Source of the DNA: Clostridia bacterium
Lineage (GTDB): Bacteria > Bacillota > Clostridia > Oscillospirales > Butyricicoccaceae
NCBI GenBank assembly: GCA_017453985.1
Contig: JAFTDT010000110.1
Location: forward strand, 1 to 35,961
Direction of reading: 5' to 3'
Length of the DNA: 35,961 nucleotides
The notes beneath the pieces were generated by a model. That model had not been told where the DNA came from and searched no databases. It saw only the letters and a list, made by a program, of their open reading frames with translations. Shown here in pieces: positions 16,089-23,908 of this stretch. The translations under genes were made by a program, and so were the position numbers. How positions within the stretch are numbered: the first letter of the stretch is position 1; each line of letters starts with the position of its first letter.

Positions 16089-16115
16089 GGCGCGGGGGCG
16101 TTTCGCTCCCGCGCC
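16089..16115 (+). terminator. Terminator of the MFS gene (repeat cassette copy B)
   Basis: Stem GGCGCGGGGGCG / CGCTCCCGCGCC with one G-U pair and a TTT loop, followed by TTTTCC. It ends 24-50 bases after the MFS stop. Confidence 0.8.
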
Positions 16116-16128
16116 TTTTCCTCCGCAG

Positions 16129-16157
16129 TTGCTTTTCGACGGGGCTTGTGATACAAT
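16129..16157 (+). promoter_or_regulatory. Sigma-A promoter of the 16197-18940 gene group (repeat cassette copy B)
   Basis: TTGCTT (16129-16134), 17-base spacer ending TGA, TACAAT (16152-16157). Nearly the same bases as the promoter at 14652-14680. Confidence 0.75.
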
Positions 16158-16196
16158 TCACAGTATGAGAATAAAGCAAAAAGCGGAGGTACGGGA

Positions 16197-16724
16197 GTGA
16201 AGCTGTACGACCAAAAGGAAACTGCGAAAAAGCTGCGCATAATATTGCCCGTCATCGTCGCGGCGCTGGCGGTGATACTGTTTATCCGCTGGCGGCATAT
16301 TCCGGGCGCGGAGCTGCTGGGATATATGCGGGCGGAGGAGGTCGCTGCCGTAACGGTCAAAAAGACGCACGCGGACGGAAACGGAGATACGGCGCTGGGC
16401 GAATGTGTGCTGAACGCGGAGGAGCTGGAGCGGTTTTACGACCTGCTCGAAGCTTCGACATATCAGAAGATACATTCGCAGTATCATCGGCTCACCTCTC
16501 GCACGCTGTACGAGCTGGAGTTTTCCTATTCCGACGAGCGCATAAGCAAGACGATGGAAATTCAAGGCGATTTGCTGAGATACAGCTATTGGTGGAGCTT
16601 GCCGGAGGAGGACTATATCGCCTACGGCTTTGACAAAAATTGGAAGGGGCGGTATAAGATAATATCGTCGGAGCTGGAGGCGTTTTTGGCAAAGCTGCTG
16701 CCGGAGGAATATGAGGGAAAATGA
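16197..16724 (+). CDS. Membrane-anchored protein of unknown function, co-transcribed with an ABC exporter
   Basis: 175 residues. The GTG start at 16197 is chosen for its GGAGG site seven bases upstream. A single hydrophobic helix (about 14-32) is followed by about 140 soluble residues, charged and aromatic-rich (YSYWWSLPEEDYIAYGF), probably outside the membrane by the positive-inside rule. No family is recognised. Its stop overlaps the ABC transporter start by four bases (ATGA), so the two are translationally coupled and probably work together, for example as an accessory or protective component for the exporter. Confidence 0.75.
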   Translation: MKLYDQKETAKKLRIILPVIVAALAVILFIRWRHIPGAELLGYMRAEEVAAVTVKKTHADGNGDTALGECVLNAEELERFYDLLEASTYQKIHSQYHRLTSRTLYELEFSYSDERISKTMEIQGDLLRYSYWWSLPEEDYIAYGFDKNWKGRYKIISSELEAFLAKLLPEEYEGK

Positions 16725-18316
16725 AGAAAATACTGAGCATAGCAAAGAAGCTTATATTTATACGGCTTCTGTTTCACATAGTATACAGCGTGGCTATCGC
16801 CTCCTTGCCGTATATCATCAAGCATATGATAGACGGCGTTTCCGAGGCGCATTCCGCGGAGACGGCGCTGAAGCATGTCGCTTTGTTTGCCTTGATGATA
16901 GCGGTCGGCATGGCGGCGCAGTATATCTCGCAAAAGCATTCGTGGAAGGCGGAATATCGGATTTTCACCGAGCTGCGCGGGAAGTATTTTTCCACCGTAA
17001 TGAGCTACCCAAAAAGCCGTTTCGACGTAAATCAAATCGGGGATTACATTTCAAAAATAGAAAACGACGTCGCCGCTGCTGCCGAATGCGCGGAATATGT
17101 GATGGAAATAATCGAATATGCGCTCAGCCTCGTCACCTATGCGGTGTTTCTCTTTTTGCTCGATTACAAGCTGGCGCTGATAATTTACGCTGTCACCGCG
17201 CTTACGCTGTTTTTGCCGCGGCTGACCGCAGCGGGACTTGCAAAGCGCAAAAACAATCTGCTCAGAGCGACGGGCAGATACCTTTCCAAGCTGAATGATT
17301 ATATGCGAGGGTTTTACAGCACGACCGACAGGACGAAAACCGGCGTTGTAAGGCGGCATGGCAGGGAGCTTGCCGCCTTGGAGGAAAGCCGGCTGAAATA
17401 CGGAGTATTCAAGACGTTTGTAAACGTATTTAACGGAAGCGTGATGTATCTCATCGACATAGTTTCCTTTGCGGCGATCGCGCTTTTTCTTGCCGCGGGA
17501 ACCATCACTGTCGGAGCTGCTACGGCGACGATAGCTTATATACGCGAATTTGCGGCGCCGCTGCGAGGCGTGGTAGACAGCGTGAGCGCAATGAAGTCCG
17601 TAAGCTCCGCGGCACGGAATGTCGCAGCAGAGGCATATGAAAATATTTCGGCGCCGCCGTGCGTCAGACGGATAAACTGTATTGAAGTTAAAAACGCGGC
17701 AAAGACCTTTGGAGATTTTACCACGCCGCCCATATCCTGCACCATTCGCTCCGGCAGGAATTATCTTGTGCAGGGGGTCAACGGCTCCGGGAAATCGACG
17801 CTTTTGAAGATGCTTGCAAAGGCGGTGATCCCCGACATGGGGCAGATCGTGATTGACGGCGTGGATCTGCAGGAATACGACATATCGCAGGCGGTAGCAT
17901 ATGTTCCTCAGGACGACCATATTTTTGCGGAGTCCTTCCATGACAACATCACATGGTTTGACAGCTACGATGCGAAAGAGCAAGAGCGCGTAGAAAGGCA
18001 TTATAGAGGGATAATGTCCCTGTCCCTGAAGGAACAGGAGGATTGCAGCCGCTTGAGCGGCGGGGAAAAGCAGCAGCTTGGACTTCTGCGCGCGCTGCTG
18101 GGGGAGGAAAGCGTGATATTGCTGGACGAGCCGTTTTCCGCCATGAGTCCGGAGCTTGAGCTTGAATATACCAAGCGGCTTTTGGCAATGACGGATAAGA
18201 CAGTCGTGATGGTGTCGCATAATAAATCAAGCGAATACGCCGAGCTGTTCGATGAGGTCATAGAGATTGGGCAAAGAATGTCCGCGGAAACCGATAAGAT
18301 TGGCATATTGTTTTGA
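16721..18316 (+). CDS. ABC half-transporter with fused membrane and ATPase domains
   Basis: 531 residues: six-helix exporter-type membrane domain (about 10-290) and a nucleotide-binding domain (about 320-525). All ATPase motifs are intact: Walker A GVNGSGKST (352-360), Q-loop Gln397, signature LSGGE (445-449), Walker B VILLDEP (Asp469, Glu470) and switch His500. There is no C39 peptidase domain at the N-terminus. The coupling segment reads SYPKSRFDVNQIGDYISKIE, as in the type-IV exporter fold. Half-transporters of this kind act as homo- or heterodimers; no partner half-transporter is encoded next door, so a homodimer is likely. The substrate is unknown. Codon use is slightly AT-richer than in the biosynthetic operons. 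Confidence 0.88.
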   Translation: MKKILSIAKKLIFIRLLFHIVYSVAIASLPYIIKHMIDGVSEAHSAETALKHVALFALMIAVGMAAQYISQKHSWKAEYRIFTELRGKYFSTVMSYPKSRFDVNQIGDYISKIENDVAAAAECAEYVMEIIEYALSLVTYAVFLFLLDYKLALIIYAVTALTLFLPRLTAAGLAKRKNNLLRATGRYLSKLNDYMRGFYSTTDRTKTGVVRRHGRELAALEESRLKYGVFKTFVNVFNGSVMYLIDIVSFAAIALFLAAGTITVGAATATIAYIREFAAPLRGVVDSVSAMKSVSSAARNVAAEAYENISAPPCVRRINCIEVKNAAKTFGDFTTPPISCTIRSGRNYLVQGVNGSGKSTLLKMLAKAVIPDMGQIVIDGVDLQEYDISQAVAYVPQDDHIFAESFHDNITWFDSYDAKEQERVERHYRGIMSLSLKEQEDCSRLSGGEKQQLGLLRALLGEESVILLDEPFSAMSPELELEYTKRLLAMTDKTVVMVSHNKSSEYAELFDEVIEIGQRMSAETDKIGILF

Positions 18317-18331
18317 AAAGGAGAGACTTAA

Positions 18332-18940
18332 ATGGCGAAGGAGTTGAAGCTGAAGGCAGGCTCAAAAATTCCGGCGGGTGCTACTCTTTACGAAGGGTAT
18401 GAGCCGGGAGAAAACCACATTACGGCAAATGTGGGGATAGATAAAATAGAAGGCGTGCTGCAGCACTTTATCGCCATGCATAAAGAGCCGATTTTCTTCA
18501 TTTTAGAGCTTCCTACGGCGCTTGACGATGAAAAAGAGATTGCCGCCGGAGACGTAAAGACGCTCCGCGAGGACGTTTATTATATGGATGGCTGCTCGCA
18601 GGAGGAAGCGTTGACGGTGCTGAGCCGCGTAGGCGACCTTCTTTATAATGACGGGCTTGCTTCGTTTGGCTTCGGCGGTCACGAAAGCGGAGACGAGGTA
18701 ATGTTCGGCAAATATAATGTTCTTACGATTTACAGCAGAAGCATTGAAAAATACGAGAGCTTTTTTGATGCTCACGAGATCGAGAAAACGAATGATCTAA
18801 TGACGGCGTGGAGCATCTTTAGTGAGGAAAATCCGGGAATAAGCGAGAGATATGAGGCGGATGGACGGACGGTATTTGATATCCCGAAACAGTTTGAGGC
18901 TTGGGGAATGTATTTTGCCGAACGGCGCGAGGCGGACTGA
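18332..18940 (+). CDS. Soluble protein of unknown function downstream of the ABC exporter
   Basis: 202 residues, acidic, with no signal peptide or membrane helix. An AAAGGAGAG site precedes the ATG 15 bases after the ABC gene, so it belongs to the same transcript. The sequence is globular (DGLASFGFGGHESGDEVMFGKYNV and a C-terminal FEAWGMYFAERREAD). I recognise no domain. The position after an exporter would fit an immunity-like or housekeeping role, but nothing in the sequence decides this. Confidence 0.7.
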   Translation: MAKELKLKAGSKIPAGATLYEGYEPGENHITANVGIDKIEGVLQHFIAMHKEPIFFILELPTALDDEKEIAAGDVKTLREDVYYMDGCSQEEALTVLSRVGDLLYNDGLASFGFGGHESGDEVMFGKYNVLTIYSRSIEKYESFFDAHEIEKTNDLMTAWSIFSEENPGISERYEADGRTVFDIPKQFEAWGMYFAERREAD

Positions 18941-18995
18941 TGGCGAGCGCCACGGCTTTTCGTCGCTTCCGCAGCGGACTGTTTTCCCTGCACAC

Positions 18996-19024
18996 TTGAC
19001 AGGGCTGAAGAACACTGATAAATT
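18996..19024 (+). promoter_or_regulatory. Sigma-A promoter of the GNAT gene
   Basis: TTGACA (18996-19001), 17-base spacer ending TGA, TAAATT (19019-19024). The -35 box is perfect consensus. It lies 34-63 bases before the ATG at 19059. Confidence 0.65.
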
Positions 19025-19058
19025 TAACGTATAAAAATCTTTATAAAGGATACCGATC

Positions 19059-19547
19059 ATGATAATCAGAAAAGCGGCAAGTGAGGAAATGCTGGCGTTG
19101 TGGGGATATAAGAGCGTTGCCGAGGCTCCGCCGACCGCACGCTTTTTCAGCAGAAATATATCGTCGGGAAACGCGGAGCTTTGGACCTTGGATAATGACG
19201 GAAAGCTGATCGGTGAGCTGTATGTTTTTCTGGATATGGAGGATAAGGATTTTGCAGACGGAAAAATCACCGCCTATTTATGCGCTTTTCGGATTAAAGA
19301 AGAATATCGCGGGCAGGGGCTGGGAAGCAGATTGATGGAGACCGTCCTTGCGAGCTTGAAAAGCAGAGGCTTTTCCGGCGCGACGATCGGTGTCGGCAGC
19401 TCTGAAGAATTAAATATCAAATTATATCATCGACTGGGCTTCAATGTAAAAATCAAAGATTGTTTTGTCGATCCCTGTGCCGTGGACGAAGATATGAAGC
19501 CGCGTCCTTGCGCCTGCTTTTGGCTGTTGTATAAGCGTTTAAATTAA
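19059..19547 (+). CDS. GNAT-family N-acetyltransferase
   Basis: 162 residues, the usual single-domain GNAT size. The acetyl-CoA pyrophosphate-binding motif is visible as R84-GQGLGS90 within EEYRGQGLGSRLMETVL, preceded by the AYLCAFRI strand. The C-terminal YHRLGFNVKIKD segment is the typical strand-6/7 region. The acceptor is not predictable. It has its own promoter and is followed by a strong bidirectional terminator. Confidence 0.9.
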   Translation: MIIRKAASEEMLALWGYKSVAEAPPTARFFSRNISSGNAELWTLDNDGKLIGELYVFLDMEDKDFADGKITAYLCAFRIKEEYRGQGLGSRLMETVLASLKSRGFSGATIGVGSSEELNIKLYHRLGFNVKIKDCFVDPCAVDEDMKPRPCACFWLLYKRLN

Positions 19548-19593
19548 GGGCTTGCAAATTGACAAAAAGAGCAGAAGTCTTTGCGGCTTGAAA

Positions 19594-19629
19594 AACCGCG
19601 CCGCCGGAAGCGCTCCCGGCGGCGCGGTT
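19594..19629. terminator. Bidirectional terminator between GNAT gene and hsp20
   Basis: Perfect 14-bp GC-rich stem AACCGCGCCGCCGG / CCGGCGGCGCGGTT with an 8-base loop. The run of five A bases at 19591-19595 gives a T-run on the minus strand, so it is a strong terminator for hsp20 and probably also stops the GNAT transcript. Confidence 0.85.
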
Positions 19630-19656
19630 ACTCAGTTTGCTTCGGCGGTGCTTTGC

Positions 19657-20094
19657 TCATTCGATCTCCAGCCGCCTGGACTGGGGAGCCTCCGCCTCGC
19701 TCTTGGGCAGGGTAAGGGTCAGCACGCCGTCGTTGTACGCAGCGCGGATGCCGTCCTGACGAATGCCCGTCAGGTCAAAGCTGCGGCTGAAGGAGCCGTA
19801 GGAGCGTTCGCACTTGATATAGTTGCCCTTTTTGTCGTTTTCCTCATACTCACTGTGCCTTTCGGCGCTGATGACCAGACGGTCGCCGCTTACGTCGATG
19901 CTGATGTCCTCCTTCTTGAAGCCGGGGAGATCAGCCTCCAGCAGATACTCGCCGCCGTTGTCCTTCACGTCGATCTTGAAGGCGCCGAAGGACGGCTCGT
20001 CGAAAAATCTCCGCTGCAGCTCGCCGAACTCGCGGAAGGGGTCAAAGAGTGAAATATCGCCGCGTCTGCGGACATAAGGGGTAAGACTGAACAT
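19657..20094 (-). CDS. hsp20: Small heat-shock protein, Hsp20/alpha-crystallin family
   Basis: 145 residues from the ATG at 20094. This start is chosen because GGAGGAATAAAT lies directly upstream and the protein then begins MFSLTPYVRRRGD, as in clostridial Hsp18/Hsp20 proteins. The alpha-crystallin domain spans about 38-135 with DLPGFKKEDI and the conserved A-x-x-x-D-G-V-L segment AAYNDGVLTLTLPK (118-131). It is an ATP-independent holdase that keeps unfolding proteins soluble. A CIRCE operator 117-143 bases upstream of the start indicates control by the HrcA repressor. The 5' leader also contains overlapping small hairpins. Confidence 0.96.
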   Translation of the reverse strand: MFSLTPYVRRRGDISLFDPFREFGELQRRFFDEPSFGAFKIDVKDNGGEYLLEADLPGFKKEDISIDVSGDRLVISAERHSEYEENDKKGNYIKCERSYGSFSRSFDLTGIRQDGIRAAYNDGVLTLTLPKSEAEAPQSRRLEIE

Positions 20095-20210
20095 ATTTAT
20101 TCCTCCATTCTGACACTTGCCCGTGTCTGCCGGGCACTTTTTTATTACACTTACATAGTAATGCCCAATTGTAACAAAATATTCCGGAAAATATGTCCGG
20201 ATTGTGAATT

Positions 20211-20237
20211 TTAGCACTTAATGACAAAGAGTGCTAA
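20211..20237. promoter_or_regulatory. CIRCE element (HrcA operator) upstream of hsp20
   Basis: TTAGCACTT, 9-base spacer, GAGTGCTAA. The CIRCE consensus is TTAGCACTC-N9-GAGTGCTAA, so only one base differs and the spacer is exactly nine. It lies upstream of the minus-strand hsp20 gene and overlaps promoter-like AT-rich sequence, as expected for repression by HrcA relieved on heat shock. Confidence 0.92.
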
Positions 20238-20314
20238 AAATATGGCGCAATATTTGATACCATATAGTATATCATACAATAAAAATACTAAAAGTATATT
20301 AATTAGAAATAAAA

Positions 20315-20342
20315 TGAGCACTTGGCTTAAACCAAGTGCTCA
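20315..20342 (-). terminator. Terminator of the Mrp ATPase gene
   Basis: TGAGCACTTGG / CCAAGTGCTCA, 11-bp perfect stem with a 6-base loop. On the minus strand it is followed by TTTTATTT. It lies 31 bases after the Mrp stop. The arms contain AGCACT, reminiscent of a CIRCE half-site, but arm spacing and position fit a terminator better. Confidence 0.75.
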
Positions 20343-20373
20343 AAATTGATGTGTGCTGAGTGCTCGATCCAGC

Positions 20374-21207
20374 TTAAATATCAGCCTCTAATTTATCTGC
20401 CAGCTCCTTCAGCAGCCCCTCCTGCACCAGCTCGATGGTGCCGGCGTCGGTGGCGGCGGCGAGCTTGGGATCTATCGGCAGACGGCAGACCGTGCTTATG
20501 CCGTGCCGCGCGGCGATGTCGTCGATATGGCTCTCACCGAAAATATGATGCACAGAGCCGCAGTCCGGACATTTGAAATAACTCATATTCTCCACCAGCG
20601 CTAGCACAGGCACCTTCATCAGCGCCGCCATGTTGACCGCTTTTTCCACGATCATGCCTACCAGCTCCTGCGGAGAGGCTACCACCACGATACCGTCCAC
20701 CGGCAGCGATTGAAACGCCGTGAGCGGCACGTCGCCGGTTCCCGGCGGCATATCGACGAACATAAAGTCCACGTCCCCCCACACAACGTCAGTCCAGAAC
20801 TGCTTGACCACGCCGGCGACGACGGGACCGCGCCACACGACGGGATCGGTCTCGTTTTCCAGCAGCAGATTTACAGACATGACCGAAACGCCGGTCTTGC
20901 TTCGCGCGGGGAACAGCCCCAGGTCACTCGCCTCCGCCTTGCCGTGTATGCCGAACGCCTGCGGGATCGAGGGTCCGGTAACGTCGGCGTCCAGCACGGC
21001 GGATTTATAGCCGCGGCGGTTCATTTCCACCGCCAGCATGGAGGTGACGAGGCTTTTCCCCACGCCGCCCTTGCCGGATACCACGCCGATCACCCGGCGT
21101 ATGCTTGAGTGCTTGTTCGGCGCTTCCTTTTCAAAGCCGTGCGGCTGTGTGCGCTCGCTGCAGCTTTCGCCGCAGGTCGAACAATCGTGAGTGCAATTTT
21201 CTGCCAT
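20374..21207 (-). CDS. mrp: Mrp/NBP35-family Fe-S cluster carrier ATPase
   Basis: 277 residues. The deviant Walker A motif GKGGVGKS (45-52), VDMPPGTGDVPLT (151-163) and the C-terminal CPDC (Cys213, Cys216) that bridges an Fe-S cluster between subunits are typical of Mrp/ApbC/NBP35. A Cys-rich N-terminus (Cys5, 9, 12, 16) resembles the extra cluster site of NBP35-like members. It assembles or carries 4Fe-4S clusters to apo-proteins; the aconitase encoded in this window is a possible client, but no direct link is seen. It has its own consensus promoter and terminator. Confidence 0.95.
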   Translation of the reverse strand: MAENCTHDCSTCGESCSERTQPHGFEKEAPNKHSSIRRVIGVVSGKGGVGKSLVTSMLAVEMNRRGYKSAVLDADVTGPSIPQAFGIHGKAEASDLGLFPARSKTGVSVMSVNLLLENETDPVVWRGPVVAGVVKQFWTDVVWGDVDFMFVDMPPGTGDVPLTAFQSLPVDGIVVVASPQELVGMIVEKAVNMAALMKVPVLALVENMSYFKCPDCGSVHHIFGESHIDDIAARHGISTVCRLPIDPKLAAATDAGTIELVQEGLLKELADKLEADI

Positions 21208-21245
21208 GGCAGATACCCCCTTGATATGTTTTGCTTACCACATAA

Positions 21246-21274
21246 AGTATAAGAGCCTTTGCGCCGTTTGTCAA
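21246..21274 (-). promoter_or_regulatory. Sigma-A promoter of mrp
   Basis: On the minus strand TTGACA (21274-21269), 17-base spacer, TATACT (21251-21246), 39-67 bases upstream of the mrp ATG. Confidence 0.8.
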
Positions 21275-21490
21275 TGACGCGCGCATTTATATATTTTCCG
21301 CAATTTGTATTGAGGTATTCAAGTAGTTTTGCGTTTTCGTGCCTCCTGCCGATAAAGCGCACGATTTGCAATATAATTGGCAGAGGCGGCTATTCATTTT
21401 GTATTTTCTGTTCAATATAATTATACTGAGGCAGGCGGGAGGCGCTGCGCGCCGGAAATTTCCGATCTGCCGCCGCTGACAAAATATGCC

Positions 21491-21519
21491 TTGCCTTGGG
21501 CGGCATAGCGTGATAAAAT
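21491..21519 (+). promoter_or_regulatory. Sigma-A promoter of the hydrolase-Mur ligase-Ddl-ChrA operon
   Basis: TTGCCT (21491-21496), 17-base spacer ending TGA, TAAAAT (21514-21519). It shares the extended TGATA form with the promoters at 14652 and 16129. Transcription would begin near 21526, which supports the ATG at 21578 over a GTG at 21539 as start of the first gene. Confidence 0.65.
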
Positions 21520-21577
21520 ATTTTGTTAGAATGGCGGTGTGTTTGCGCCGCCCAAAGGGATTGGACGGTTGCTTGCT

Positions 21578-22336
21578 ATGGAGATAAACGGCATACCAAT
21601 AAATTATATAGACACGGGCGGAGAGGGTCGCACGGCGCTCTTTCTGCACGGCTGGGGCGCGCATATCGGGCTGTACGGGCGCATTTTCGAGCTGCTGGCG
21701 GGCATGGGATGGCGCGTGCTTGCCTTTGATATGCCGGGTGTGGGCGGCACGCCGGAGCCGCCGCAGCCGCTGACGGTGGAGGACTACTGCGATATCGTGC
21801 TGGAGTTCTGTCGTCGGGCGGGCGTGCAGCCGGAGCTGCTGCTGGGGCATTCCCATGGCGGCAGGGTCTCGCTGCGTCTGCTGGGGATGGGGCTGCTGAG
21901 CTGTCCGCGCGCCGTGCTGATAGACTCGGCGGGCATACCCTCGAAAAAAACGCTCGGCGCGAAGCTGCGTCTGCGGGCGTATAAGGTGCTTTCGCGCGCC
22001 GCGCATACCCGCCTGCTCGCGCCGCTGCTCGGCGGGGCTTACGAGCGGGCGCGCGAGCGTCGCAGCAGCGCGGACTACCGCGCCGCCTCGCCTGTGATGA
22101 GGCAGACGATGAACAATATCCTGGCGGCGGATATGCGTCCGCTGATGCCGGACATACGCGCCTCGGTGCTGCTGGTCTGGGGCGAGAACGACGCCGACAC
22201 CCCGCCGGAAAACGGGCGGGAGATGGAGCGGCTGATCCCCGGTGCGGGGCTGGCGCTCATCCGCGGCGCGGGGCACTTCTGCTTTGCCGACAACTGGCGG
22301 CAGTTTGCCGCCGTGCTGGAGGCGTTTTTGAAATAG
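21578..22336 (+). CDS. Alpha/beta-fold hydrolase in a cell-wall precursor operon
   Basis: 252 residues from the ATG at 21578 (an in-frame GTG at 21539 would add 13 residues but lies too near the predicted transcription start). The nucleophile elbow is GHSHG with Ser92, the oxyanion segment is LFLHGWGAH (21-29), the acid is in WGENDAD (Asp205 or Asp207) and the base is in GAGHF (His233), so the catalytic triad is complete. It resembles small esterase/lipase-like hydrolases. The substrate is unknown; being first in an operon with a Mur ligase and a D-Ala-D-Ala ligase hints at a cell-envelope substrate. The Mur ligase gene follows 12 bases after its stop. Confidence 0.85.
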   Translation: MEINGIPINYIDTGGEGRTALFLHGWGAHIGLYGRIFELLAGMGWRVLAFDMPGVGGTPEPPQPLTVEDYCDIVLEFCRRAGVQPELLLGHSHGGRVSLRLLGMGLLSCPRAVLIDSAGIPSKKTLGAKLRLRAYKVLSRAAHTRLLAPLLGGAYERARERRSSADYRAASPVMRQTMNNILAADMRPLMPDIRASVLLVWGENDADTPPENGREMERLIPGAGLALIRGAGHFCFADNWRQFAAVLEAFLK

Positions 22337-22348
22337 GAGGTCAGAGAA

Positions 22349-23884
22349 ATGGAGACATGGAAGCTCATATTACAGGCAGCGGCGCTGCTCTTCTGCGCCG
22401 CGCTGCATTACCTGCGCTTCATGCACATGTATCAGCTCAATTCCTATCAGAATATGTCGTATACGAAATATCTGCGCGACAATCCCGCAACGTACGTCGG
22501 GCTGCTGGTGATGGCTCCGGCGGCGGTGATGGCGGCGGGGCTGCTGACGGAGCGATGGACGGTGACGCTGGCTGGCGCGCTGCTGCATGCGCTGCTGAAC
22601 TGGCCGAAAAAGGCGAAGAAGCCGCTGGTGATGACGCCGCGTGTGTGGCGCATGACTGCCGCCGCGCTGGTGATAACCTGCGCGCTGCTGCTGACTGTGC
22701 AGCTCCCCGCGCCCTACCGCGCCGTGGCGGCGCTGGCGGTGCTGCTGCAGCCGCTGCTGGTCATGCTGTATGCGCTGCTGCTCTCTCCGGTGGAGAAGCT
22801 GATAAACCGCCGCTATATCAACGACGCGCGGCGCATACTGGACGGACTGCCGCGCCTGCGCATCATCGGCATCACGGGCAGCTACGGCAAGACGAGCATG
22901 AAATATTTTCTGCGCGAGCTTCTCAGCGAGCAGTACAATGTTTATATGACGCCCGGCAACTTCAATACCACGCTCGGCGTGGTGCGGGCGATACGCGGGG
23001 GACTCAGCCCCGTGCATGATATCTTTCTCTGTGAGATGGGCGCGCGCCACCCGGGTGATATCCGCGAGATATGCGAGCTGGTAAAGCCGGAGATGGGCGT
23101 GATAACCTACATCGGCGCGCAGCATCTGGAGACCTTTGGCTCCCAGCAGACGATAACGGACACCAAGCTGGAGCTGGCGCGGGCGGTGGAGGAGAGCGGC
23201 ACGCTCTTCCTCAATTTTTCCAGCCCGATAGTGCGCGAGCAGGAATATCTGGGACGCAGGGTGTCTTACAGCACTTACGGCACGGCGGACTTCGTCGCCT
23301 CGGATATCACGGTCTCGCGCAGCGGATCGGAGTTCACCGTCACCGCTCCCGGCGGCGCGAGCTGCCGCTTTTCCACAAGGCTTTTGGGCGACGCCAATGT
23401 GGAAAATCTGCTCGGCGCCATCGCCGTGGCGAACACGCTGGGGCTGCCGATGGAGAGGCTGGCACCCGCCGTGCGGCGCATACAGAGCCCGCCGCACCGC
23501 CTCGAGCTGATAAACGCCGGCGACCTCGCCATCATCGACGATACCTACAAGTCCAACCCGCAGGGCGCCAAGGTGGCGATTGATACGCTGGCGCGCTTTG
23601 ACGGGCTGCGCGTGCTTGCCACGCCGGGGCTGGTCGAGCTGGGTGAGCGCGAGGAGGCGGAGAACCGCGCGCTGGGCGCGGAGGCTGCGAATAGCTGCGA
23701 CGTGCTGATATTGGTGACCAACCGCCGCACGAAGTATATTCGCTCGGGCGCGCTGGATGCGGGCTTCCCGCCGGACAGCATTTTTGAGGTGAGCGACGCG
23801 GCGGCAGCGGTGGCGATAGCCCGCGCCTTTGACGACGCGCAAAAAACTGTGCTGCTGCTCAACGACCTCACGGATAATTATTGA
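22349..23884 (+). CDS. Membrane-embedded MurF-like Mur ligase
   Basis: 511 residues. The first 150 or so contain four to five hydrophobic helices (about 5-23, 49-65, 73-85, 103-119, 127-146). Then follows a Mur ligase central domain with the ATP-binding loop GITGSYGKTS (174-183), the MurF-like segment PGNFNTTLGVVRAI, the acidic FLCEMGARHPGDI and a C-terminal ligase domain with DDTYKSNPQGAK. Classical MurF (about 450 residues) adds D-Ala-D-Ala to UDP-MurNAc-tripeptide and begins with a UDP-substrate domain; here that region is replaced by membrane helices. It may therefore act on a lipid-linked or membrane-proximal acceptor. The D-Ala-D-Ala ligase gene follows 24 bases later, so the dipeptide product is a likely substrate. 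An AGGAGGT site precedes the ATG. Confidence 0.88.
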   Translation: METWKLILQAAALLFCAALHYLRFMHMYQLNSYQNMSYTKYLRDNPATYVGLLVMAPAAVMAAGLLTERWTVTLAGALLHALLNWPKKAKKPLVMTPRVWRMTAAALVITCALLLTVQLPAPYRAVAALAVLLQPLLVMLYALLLSPVEKLINRRYINDARRILDGLPRLRIIGITGSYGKTSMKYFLRELLSEQYNVYMTPGNFNTTLGVVRAIRGGLSPVHDIFLCEMGARHPGDIREICELVKPEMGVITYIGAQHLETFGSQQTITDTKLELARAVEESGTLFLNFSSPIVREQEYLGRRVSYSTYGTADFVASDITVSRSGSEFTVTAPGGASCRFSTRLLGDANVENLLGAIAVANTLGLPMERLAPAVRRIQSPPHRLELINAGDLAIIDDTYKSNPQGAKVAIDTLARFDGLRVLATPGLVELGEREEAENRALGAEAANSCDVLILVTNRRTKYIRSGALDAGFPPDSIFEVSDAAAAVAIARAFDDAQKTVLLLNDLTDNY

Positions 23885-23908
23885 CAATCTCTCTTAGGAG
23901 GCTTTTTT

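Larger units (their letters stand above)
21208..21577. other. Divergent promoter region between mrp and the hydrolase operon
   Basis: 370 bases without a supportable gene. It carries the minus-strand mrp promoter (21246-21274) and the plus-strand promoter of the hydrolase-Mur-Ddl operon (21491-21519). Between them are two similar short strings, CAATATAATT followed within a few bases by GAGGC (near 21370 and 21413), which look like additional -10 boxes or a small duplication. Confidence 0.6.

Noticed and set aside
20332-20375. A second CIRCE-like operator upstream of or within the end of mrp
   Set aside because: AGCACT half-sites are present but spacing is six bases, the position is after the mrp stop, and a T-run follows on the minus strand, so a terminator explains it better.
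22370-23887. A 505-codon minus-strand open frame opposite the Mur ligase gene
   Set aside because: Arg/His/Gln-rich translation typical of an antisense frame in GC-rich DNA; the plus-strand ligase has all its motifs.
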